A stretch of DNA of 5,665 nucleotides, taken from positions 1-5,665 of the forward strand of contig JAEWNA010000171.1 of the NCBI GenBank assembly GCA_023392975.1, given 5' to 3'. Of this stretch, positions 1-5,665 are shown in pieces (position 1 is the stretch's first letter; each line of letters begins with the position of its first letter). A model generated the notes under the pieces. It made no database searches and had not been told where the DNA came from. It saw only the letters and a program-made list of their open reading frames with translations. The DNA is from Pseudomonadota bacterium. Its GTDB lineage: Bacteria > Pseudomonadota > Gammaproteobacteria > Xanthomonadales > Xanthomonadaceae. The position numbers and the translations under genes were made by a program.

Positions 1-19
1 GGATTGCGTGGGTCGCGGA

Positions 20-346
20 TCAGCGGGCCCGCGGCGCGGCGGCCGGCGCCTTGGCCGCGGCCGGCGCGCCGCCGACCAGGATCATCTCGCGGTTCTTCTC
101 GACCGTCTTCAGGCCGATGCCCTGCACCTGGGCGAGCTGCTCGGCGCTGCGGAACGGGCCGTGGGCCTTGCGGTAGGCGACGATCGCCTCGGCCTTGGCC
201 GGGCCGACGTTGACCAGCACGCGGTCCAGGGTGGCGACGTCGGCGGTGTTGATGTTGACCTTCTCGGCGGCGAAGGCGCTGCCGGCGAAGGCGAGCGACA
301 GGGTGGCGGCGGCGATCAGGGCGTTCAGGGTCTTGGTGACGAACAT
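20..346 (-). CDS. ComEA-family helix-hairpin-helix protein, exported
   Basis: This gene encodes a 108-residue protein. Residues 1-26 or 27 look like a Sec signal peptide: Lys5, a hydrophobic stretch LNALIAAATLSLAFAG, then an AFA-A cleavage site before EKVNINTA. The mature part carries the ComEA-type double helix-hairpin-helix. It begins VNINTAD (30-36), with a first hairpin around VGPAKAEAI (47-55) and a second around VQGIGLKTVEK (74-84). A low-complexity Ala/Pro/Lys tail (93-108) ends the protein. ComEA-family proteins bind double-stranded DNA non-specifically and help draw it into the periplasm during natural transformation. Many short secreted paralogues in Gammaproteobacteria have no tested role, so a competence function here is inference. 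The open frame continues upstream to 706, but the signal peptide fixes the start near 346. In-frame ATGs at 358 and 364 would add four or six residues, and none of the three has a visible Shine-Dalgarno. It stands alone, divergent from the M20 gene. Confidence 0.85.
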   Translation of the reverse strand: MFVTKTLNALIAAATLSLAFAGSAFAAEKVNINTADVATLDRVLVNVGPAKAEAIVAYRKAHGPFRSAEQLAQVQGIGLKTVEKNREMILVGGAPAAAKAPAAAPRAR

Positions 347-362
347 GGCGTGGTTCATCTGC

Positions 363-390
363 ATGGATGGATGGATGGATGAATGGATGG
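363..390. repeat. Tetranucleotide tandem repeat (ATGG)7, one unit imperfect
   Basis: Seven consecutive 4-base units are visible on the plus strand: four ATGG, one ATGA, then two ATGG. On the minus strand the array reads as CCAT units. It lies 17 bases upstream of the preferred start of the ComEA-like gene (346). The last unit creates one of the alternative ATG codons (364-362), and another alternative start (358) lies just beyond it. The array would therefore be in the 5' leader or at the extreme 5' end of that gene. Confidence 0.9.
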
Positions 391-490
391 GTGCGTTGAA
401 GGTGTCTGCGGCCGGGGCCGCGGGTCCTGCGTCGTTGACGTCGTCGTGCCCGTGGGCTGCGCTGCGTCGACAGGGACAGTCTCCGGATCC

Positions 491-556
491 GCGGGGGTCG
501 GCCCCATCGCCGGATCGCCCGCCGGCGCGCCGGGGGACGCCGCATGCGGGGGTCGG
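491..556. repeat. Direct repeat pair GCGGGGGTCGG
   Basis: The 11-mer GCGGGGGTCGG occurs twice in the divergent intergenic region, at 491-501 and 546-556. The copies are 55 bases apart start to start, about five helical turns, and the 12-base palindrome at 522-533 lies between them. The arrangement could be a regulator site pair, or chance in G/C-rich sequence. No known operator is recognised. Confidence 0.45.
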
Positions 557-600
557 AGAACCCCTACCCCTTGAAGCCGGACCCTTCAGGACGCGCGGCG

Positions 601-606
601 TACAAT
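601..606 (+). promoter_or_regulatory. Possible -10 box (TACAAT) for the M20 peptidase gene
   Basis: TACAAT matches the sigma-70 -10 consensus TATAAT at five of six positions and stands out in the surrounding GC-rich DNA. It lies 32 bases before the ATG at 639, which would give a leader of about 25 bases. No good -35 is seen at the right distance: TTGAAG at 571-576 is 24 bases away, too far for a standard spacer, and the hexamer at the 18-base spacing is CCGGAC. Confidence 0.35.
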
Positions 607-638
607 GCCGGCTCGTTTCCGAACCGGTACCGCTTCCA

Positions 639-2147
<1,509 letters not shown>

Positions 2148-2167
2148 GCCGGCGGCTGTCTGGCCTG

Positions 2168-2196
2168 TTGAGCGCGTCCCCGCGGGGTGCAAGGAT
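2168..2196 (+). promoter_or_regulatory. Weak candidate promoter for the GlsB-like gene
   Basis: TTGAGC (2168-2173) and AAGGAT (2191-2196) are separated by a standard 17-base spacer. They match the sigma-70 boxes at four and three of six positions. The spacer contains the perfect 10-base palindrome CCCCGCGGGG (2178-2187). Transcription would start near 2202, placing the 2200-2220 hairpin at the very 5' end of the message. The match is weak and could be chance. Confidence 0.25.
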
Positions 2197-2199
2197 GCA

Positions 2200-2220
2200 C
2201 GGGCGCCGATCCGGCGCCCG
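2200..2220 (+). other. GC hairpin between M20 gene and GlsB-like gene
   Basis: A 9-base perfect inverted repeat (2200-2208 with 2212-2220, CGGGCGCCG / CGGCGCCCG) encloses a 3-base loop ATC. It begins 53 bases after the peptidase stop and ends 6 bases before the GGAGG ribosome site of the next gene. It lacks a T-run, so it is a poor intrinsic terminator. It could be a partial terminator, an mRNA-stabilising 3' end or a 5'-leader structure affecting translation. Confidence 0.55.
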
Positions 2221-2238
2221 GCTTCCGGAGGCATTCCC

Positions 2239-2478
2239 ATGTTGGACGGTTTCTTCGGTTACATCATCGGCGGCGCGGTCATCGGCCTGCTGGCGCGCCT
2301 GATCAAACCCGGCGCGGACCCGCTGGGCTGGATCATGACGATCCTGCTCGGCATCGGCGGCGCGGCCATCGGCGGCTACCTCTATCCCGGCCACGGCTGG
2401 ATGACCTGGGCGGTCGCGATCCTCGCCGCGGTGGTGCTGCTGTTCGTGTTCGAAGCGCTGCGCAGGAAGAAGCGCTGA
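2239..2478 (+). CDS. GlsB/YeaQ/YmgE-family small membrane protein (transglycosylase-associated)
   Basis: This 79-residue protein has three hydrophobic segments, at about 4-21, 30-49 and 54-72. The Gly-rich family pattern is clear: GGAVIGLLARLIKPGADPLG (11-30), then TILLGIGGAAIGGYLYPG (34-51). The basic end RRKKR (75-79) suggests a cytoplasmic C-terminus. Both length and motifs fit PF04226, whose members sit in the inner membrane and are often induced by acid, osmotic or stationary-phase stress. Their biochemical role is unknown, and the 'transglycosylase-associated' label is historical. The start is fixed by GGAGG at 2227-2231, seven bases before the ATG. The gene follows the M20 gene by 91 bases on the same strand with a hairpin between, so it may be read from its own promoter. 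It is followed by a strong terminator. Confidence 0.92.
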   Translation: MLDGFFGYIIGGAVIGLLARLIKPGADPLGWIMTILLGIGGAAIGGYLYPGHGWMTWAVAILAAVVLLFVFEALRRKKR

Positions 2479-2500
2479 CGCCGGCAGACCCGATCTCGTC

Positions 2501-2533
2501 CGAACGCCCGGCTCCGGCCGGGCGTTCGCGTTT
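2501..2533 (+). terminator. Intrinsic terminator after the GlsB-like gene
   Basis: An 11-base perfect stem CGAACGCCCGG (2501-2511) pairs with 2518-2528 around the 6-base loop CTCCGG. The sequence CGTTT follows at 2529-2533. The stem is long and GC-rich and begins 22 bases past the stop codon. The T-run is short. It would end plus-strand transcripts before the convergent cys operon. Confidence 0.8.
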
Positions 2534-2617
2534 CAGATCGCCGATGCGGATCGGCGACGGCGCCGTCCGAAGATCGCTCCGTCGACGGCGGACACCCGCA
2601 TCCGGGTGCCACCGACC
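2534..2617. other. Convergent 3' region with stacked inverted repeats
   Basis: Between the terminator and the 3' end of cysNC there are four further symmetrical elements. They are an 8-base stem TCGCCGAT with 2550-2557 (2538-2557, loop GCGG), a 12-base palindrome GACGGCGCCGTC (2556-2567), a 10-base palindrome CCGTCGACGG (2579-2588), and a 6-base stem CACCCG/CGGGTG (2593-2608, loop CATC). The last is the nearest hairpin to the cysNC stop (10 bases away) and is the best candidate for ending the minus-strand operon. It has no T-run on that strand. Confidence 0.4.
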
Positions 2618-4513
2618 TCAGTCTCCGGTGATCCGCGCGACGACGCGCTCCGCCAGCCGTTCCGGCGCGTCTTCCAGCGTCCGCAGGTGCAGTTCCGGCG
2701 CTTCAGGTGCCTCGTACGGCGAGGAAATGCCTGTGAAGTTGGGCAGCTTGCCGGCGCGGGCCTTGGCGTAGAGGCCCTTCACGTCGCGGCGCTCGGCCTC
2801 TTCCAGCGGCGTGTCGACGAAGACCTCGACGAACTCGTCGCCATCGAACAGCTCGCGCGCCATCCGGCGCTCGGCGCGGAACGGCGAGATGAAGCTGACC
2901 AACACGATCAGGCCGGCGTCGACCATCAGCTTCGCCACCTCGGCGACGCGGCGGATGTTCTCGACCCGGTCCTCGTCGCTGAAACCGAGGTCCTTGTTGA
3001 GCCCGTGGCGGATGTTGTCGCCGTCCAGCACGTAGGTGTGCAGGCCCATCGCGGTGAGGCGCTTCTCGACGAGGTTGGCGATCGTCGACTTGCCCGAGCC
3101 CGAGAGACCGGTGAACCACAGGCAGCGCGGCGTCTGGCCGAGGCTGCGCGCGCGCGCCGCCTTGTCGACTTCCAGGTGCTGCCAGTGGATGTTCCCGGCG
3201 CGGCGCAGCGCGAAATCGAGGGTGCCCGCGGCGACCGTGGCGTGGGTCTGGCGGTCGATCAGGATGAAGCCGCCGAGCTCGCGGTTGTCGGCGTAACGCT
3301 CGAACGCGATCGGCTGGTCCACGTGCAGGTTGCACCAGCCCACCTCGTTGAGTTCGAGGTGCTTGGCGGCGAGGTGGTCCTGGGTGTTCACGTCGATCCG
3401 GTGCTTGATCTCGGTGACGGTGGCGGCGACCGTGCGTGCGCCGATCTTCAGCCAGTACGGACGCCCCGGCAGCAGCGCCCGGTCGCCCATCCACAGCACG
3501 TGCGCGGCGAACTGGTCGGCGACCTGCGGCGGCACGACGGCGGCGGCGATCACATCGCCGCGGCTGACGTCGATCTCGTCCTCGAGCGTGAGCGTGACCG
3601 CCTGCCCGCGCACCGCGCGGGGAAGATCGCCGTCGCCGCCGACCACGCGCGCCACGCGCGAGCGCCGGCCCGACGGCAGCGCGACCACCGCATCGCCGGG
3701 CGCGACGCTGCCGGCCGCCAGCGTGCCGGCGAAGCCACGGAAGTGCTGGTCGGGGCGACAGACCCACTGCACGGGCAACCGCAGCGCGCCGTCCTCCGCC
3801 GTTTCGGCGATGTCGACCGTTTCGAGATGTTCGAGCAGCGACGGACCGCGATACCACGGCGTGCGCGGCGACGGCGCGAGCATGTTGTCGCCGTCCAGCG
3901 CGGACAGCGGGATGCAGGTGACCTCGGGGATGCCGAGCTTCTCCGCCAGCACGCCGTACTCCTCGACGATGCCGGCGAACACGGCCTCGTCGAAATCGAC
4001 GAGGTCCATCTTGTTCACCGCCAGCACCACATGGCGGATGCCCAGCAGCGAGACGATGTAGCTGTGGCGGCGGGTCTGGGTCAGCAGGCCCTTGCGCGCA
4101 TCGACCAGCACGATGGCGAGCTGCGCGGTGGACGCGCCGGTCGCCATGTTGCGGGTGTACTGCTCGTGGCCCGGGCAGTCGGCGACGATGAACTTGCGCC
4201 GCTCGGTGTCGAAGAAGCGGTAGGCGACATCGATGGTGATGCCCTGCTCGCGCTCGGCCTGCAGGCCGTCGACCAGCAGCGCGAAGTCGATGCGCTCGCC
4301 CTGGGTGCCGTGGCGGCGGCTGTCGGCCTCCAGCGAGGCGAGCTGGTCGTCCAGCAACAGTTTGGTGTCGTGCAGCAGGCGGCCGATCAGCGTGCTCTTG
4401 CCGTCGTCGACGCTGCCGCAGGTGATGAAGCGCAGCAACTGCTTGCGCTCGTGCTGCTGCAGATAGGCGGAGACGGCCTCCGCGGCGTGCGTTTCGTGTG
4501 CGTGCGCGGCCAT
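2618..4513 (-). CDS. cysNC: CysNC: sulfate adenylyltransferase large subunit (GTPase) fused to APS kinase
   Basis: This is a 631-residue bifunctional enzyme of sulfate activation. The N-terminal translation-factor-like GTPase has G1 GSVDDGKST (33-41), GITIDV (91-96) with Thr93, G3 DCPGHEQY (112-119), G4 NKMD (167-170) and G5 SAL (204-206). Beta-barrel domains follow to about residue 450. With CysD this part couples GTP hydrolysis to formation of APS from ATP and sulfate. The C-terminal APS kinase (about 453-631) has P-loop GLSGSGKST (469-477), DGDNIRHGLNKDLGF (497-511), ISPFRAER (542-549) and the KGLYAKARAGKLPNFTG (579-595) region. It phosphorylates APS to PAPS. Both domains look intact. The fusion matches CysNC of Xanthomonas and Pseudomonas and NodQ of rhizobia. 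The start is set by AGGAGG ten bases upstream and by the TGATG overlap with cysD, which implies translational coupling. The N-terminus MAAHAHETHA is His-rich. Confidence 0.96.
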   Translation of the reverse strand: MAAHAHETHAAEAVSAYLQQHERKQLLRFITCGSVDDGKSTLIGRLLHDTKLLLDDQLASLEADSRRHGTQGERIDFALLVDGLQAEREQGITIDVAYRFFDTERRKFIVADCPGHEQYTRNMATGASTAQLAIVLVDARKGLLTQTRRHSYIVSLLGIRHVVLAVNKMDLVDFDEAVFAGIVEEYGVLAEKLGIPEVTCIPLSALDGDNMLAPSPRTPWYRGPSLLEHLETVDIAETAEDGALRLPVQWVCRPDQHFRGFAGTLAAGSVAPGDAVVALPSGRRSRVARVVGGDGDLPRAVRGQAVTLTLEDEIDVSRGDVIAAAVVPPQVADQFAAHVLWMGDRALLPGRPYWLKIGARTVAATVTEIKHRIDVNTQDHLAAKHLELNEVGWCNLHVDQPIAFERYADNRELGGFILIDRQTHATVAAGTLDFALRRAGNIHWQHLEVDKAARARSLGQTPRCLWFTGLSGSGKSTIANLVEKRLTAMGLHTYVLDGDNIRHGLNKDLGFSDEDRVENIRRVAEVAKLMVDAGLIVLVSFISPFRAERRMARELFDGDEFVEVFVDTPLEEAERRDVKGLYAKARAGKLPNFTGISSPYEAPEAPELHLRTLEDAPERLAERVVARITGD

Positions 4514-5421
4514 CAGAAATAGCCCTCCTGCTTCTTCTTCTCCATCGAGGCGGAGGGGTCGTGGTCGATCACCCGACCCTGCCGTTCGGAGGTGGTCGCG
4601 ACCAGCATCTCGGCGATGATCTTCTCCAGCGAGTCGGCTTCGGAGTCGATGGCCCCGGTCAGCGGATAGCAGCCGAGCGTGCGGAAGCGCACGCGGCGCA
4701 ACGCCGGGGTCTCGCCGTCGTGCAGCGGCAGGCGCTCGTCGTCGACCATGATCAGCGCGCCGTCGCGCTCGACCACCGGTCGTTCCTGCGCGAAATAGAG
4801 CGACGGCACCGGGATCTTCTCGCGGAAGATGTACAGCCACACGTCCAGCTCGGTCCAGTTCGACAGCGGGAACACCCGCACCGACTCGCCCTTGTGGATG
4901 CGGGTGTTGTAGAGGTTCCACAGCTCCGGGCGCTGGTTCTTCGGGTCCCAGCGGTGCTGCGCGGTGCGGAACGAGAAGATGCGCTCCTTGGCGCGCGACT
5001 TCTCCTCGTCGCGGCGCGCGCCGCCGATCGCGGCGTCGAAGCCGCCGGCGTCCAGCGCCTGCTTCAGCGCTTGGGTCTTCATCACGTCGGTGTGGACGGT
5101 GGCGCCGTGGGTGATGGGGCCGATGCCCTGGGCCACGCCATCGGGATTGGTGTGCACGGTCAGCGGGATGCCCGTCTCCTGCGCACGACGATCCCGGAAG
5201 GCGATCATCTCGCGGAACTTCCAGCCGGTGTCGACGTGCAGCAGCGGAATAGGTGAACGCGCCGGCGCGAATGCCTTCTGCAGCAGATGCAGCAGCACCG
5301 AGCTGTCCTTGCCGATCGAGTACAGCATGACCGGGTTGCGGAACTCGGCCGCGACTTCGCGGAGGATGTGGAGGCTCTCGGCTTCGAGGCGATCGAGGTG
5401 GTTCAGTGCGGGAAACGGCAT
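4513..5421 (-). CDS. cysD: CysD: sulfate adenylyltransferase small (catalytic) subunit
   Basis: This 302-residue protein has the same length as I recall for E. coli CysD. It is the ATP-PP-loop subunit of ATP sulfurylase and makes APS and pyrophosphate from ATP and sulfate together with the CysN GTPase. Visible landmarks are the PP-loop SIGKDSS (35-41), LLHVDTGWKFREM (60-72), GGARRDEEKSRAKER (133-147), FPLSNWTELDVW (184-195), RTLGCYPLTG (247-256) and the family-typical end SMEKKKQEGYF (292-302). The start at 5421 matches the usual MxxxxLxxLDxLEAES beginning. There is no strong Shine-Dalgarno before it. The stop codon overlaps the cysNC start by one base, so the two subunits are made from one message. 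The upstream neighbour on the same strand, 94 bases away, is a TauE/SafE-like permease. Confidence 0.96.
   Translation of the reverse strand: MPFPALNHLDRLEAESLHILREVAAEFRNPVMLYSIGKDSSVLLHLLQKAFAPARSPIPLLHVDTGWKFREMIAFRDRRAQETGIPLTVHTNPDGVAQGIGPITHGATVHTDVMKTQALKQALDAGGFDAAIGGARRDEEKSRAKERIFSFRTAQHRWDPKNQRPELWNLYNTRIHKGESVRVFPLSNWTELDVWLYIFREKIPVPSLYFAQERPVVERDGALIMVDDERLPLHDGETPALRRVRFRTLGCYPLTGAIDSEADSLEKIIAEMLVATTSERQGRVIDHDPSASMEKKKQEGYF
4524..4529 (-). promoter_or_regulatory. Shine-Dalgarno of cysNC inside the end of cysD
   Basis: On the minus strand AGGAGG is followed by ten bases and then the ATG of cysNC. It is a perfect core match embedded in the cysD codons for Gln-Glu-Gly near the C-terminus. 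It fixes the cysNC start at 4513 and indicates that cysNC has its own strong ribosome site in addition to stop-start coupling. Confidence 0.85.
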
Positions 5422-5515
5422 GTGCGATCAGCGAAAGGACGACGACGGCCGCGCGGGCGCGGCGACAAGGGTAACGCGACGAGGACGACCGGTACGGACG
5501 CGCATCATTGGAACT
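5422..5515 (-). other. Spacer between TauE/SafE-like gene and cysD
   Basis: These 94 bases separate the permease stop from the cysD start. A 6-base GC hairpin GCCGCG/CGCGGC with a 4-base loop lies at 5448-5463. It has no T-run on the minus strand and is not a convincing terminator. I see no good sigma-70 promoter and no recognisable CysB site. The gap is compatible either with read-through from the permease gene or with an internal cysD promoter that cannot be identified by eye. Confidence 0.4.
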
Positions 5516-5665
5516 TCATCCGGCGAAGCTCAGGAACAGGGTGCGGATGCTGACGACGATCACCAGCAGGCCGACGACCGGCATCAGCACGCGCGGCTTC
5601 ACGAACCGCACCAGCCAGGCGCCCAGCGGCGCGGCGACCACGCCGCCCAGCGCCAGCCCCAGCAC
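5516..5665 (-). CDS. TauE/SafE-family membrane permease, C-terminal fragment
   Basis: The last 49 codons and the TGA stop (5518-5516) of a minus-strand gene are present. The 5' part lies beyond the window edge. The translation runs VLGLALGGVVAAPLGAWLVR, then FVKPRVLMPVVGLLVIVVSI, ending RTLFLSFAG. It shows a Gly/Ala-rich helix, a short basic loop containing VKPR, and a final hydrophobic helix. That is the C-terminal pattern of TauE/SafE (PF01925) permeases, which include sulfite, sulfoacetate and other sulfur-anion exporters, though many members are uncharacterised. The location directly upstream of cysD supports a sulfur-related role. Family assignment from 49 residues is moderately secure; substrate and direction of transport are not known. 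Confidence 0.7.
   Translation of the reverse strand: MLGLALGGVVAAPLGAWLVRFVKPRVLMPVVGLLVIVVSIRTLFLSFAG

Larger units (their letters stand above)
347..638. other. Divergent intergenic region, comEA-like / M20 peptidase
   Basis: This 292-base gap lies between two divergently transcribed genes and should hold both promoters. It contains a tetranucleotide repeat (363-390), an 11-base direct repeat (491-501 and 546-556), a perfect 12-base palindrome CCGGCGCGCCGG (522-533), a small hairpin GCGGCC-gg-GGCCGC (408-421) and a TACAAT hexamer (601-606). Long open frames run through it on both strands as extensions of the flanking genes. Their translations are low-complexity and Arg/Pro/Gly/Ser-rich, as expected for non-coding GC-rich DNA. 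I see no small gene here. Confidence 0.6.

Noticed and set aside
363..390. CRISPR or IS-end interpretation of the repeat array.
   Set aside because: The units are only four bases with no spacers, and no cas gene, transposase or flanking inverted repeat is present.
195..638. In-frame N-terminal extension of the M20 peptidase to 195.
   Set aside because: It would run antisense through the ComEA-like gene, translate the tetranucleotide repeat as Met/Asp/Gly/Trp-rich sequence, and more than double the usual N-terminal segment. The ATG at 639 fits the family.
2187..2771. A 194-codon plus-strand open frame running from the GlsB-like leader across the terminator into the 3' end of cysNC.
   Set aside because: It is Arg-rich, lacks any domain, crosses a strong terminator and overlaps two well-supported genes in other frames.
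2606..4522. A 638-codon plus-strand open frame antisense to cysNC.
   Set aside because: It mirrors an intact cysNC. Its translation is low-complexity, rich in Arg/Ala/Val/Asp/His, with no recognisable domain. It is a by-product of strong GC bias at third positions.
4514..4921. Upstream extension of cysNC to an ATG at 4921.
   Set aside because: It would overlap more than 400 bases of cysD. The AGGAGG and the TGATG junction fix the start at 4513.

Overview
The window is a GC-rich (roughly 70 %) stretch of bacterial chromosome with five genes. The codon bias, the bifunctional CysNC fusion, the short secreted ComEA-like protein and the M20 peptidase together suggest a gammaproteobacterium of the Xanthomonadaceae/Lysobacteraceae type (Xanthomonas, Lysobacter, Luteimonas and relatives). 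That assignment is inferred from gene content and is not proven. I see no mobile element, tRNA, rRNA, CRISPR array or phage gene.

Layout from left to right. At 20-346 (minus) is a small exported helix-hairpin-helix protein of the ComEA family. It is divergent from a complete M20-family metallopeptidase/dipeptidase at 639-2147 (plus). The 292-base region between them holds a tetranucleotide tandem repeat just upstream of the minus-strand gene, an 11-base direct repeat, a 12-base palindrome and a TACAAT hexamer that may be the -10 box of the peptidase gene. Downstream of the peptidase lie a strong GC hairpin and a small three-helix membrane protein of the GlsB/YeaQ/YmgE stress family (2239-2478, plus), closed by a clear intrinsic terminator (2501-2528).

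The right half is on the minus strand and converges on the terminator region. It is a sulfate-activation operon: a TauE/SafE-type membrane permease cut by the window edge (5516-5665), then cysD (5421-4513), then cysNC (4513-2618). cysD and cysNC overlap by one base as TGATG, and a strong Shine-Dalgarno lies inside the end of cysD. CysD with the GTPase part of CysNC makes adenosine 5'-phosphosulfate (APS) from ATP and sulfate. The C-terminal kinase domain of CysNC phosphorylates APS to PAPS. The permease plausibly moves a sulfur oxyanion. PAPS feeds cysteine synthesis and, in some relatives, sulfotransferases.

Overall this is ordinary core-genome content. I did not find a convincing undescribed system. 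The points worth a second look are the simple-sequence repeat at the comEA-like gene, the His/Cys-rich tail of the peptidase, the hairpin and possible promoter before the GlsB-like gene, and the permease linked to the APS/PAPS genes.
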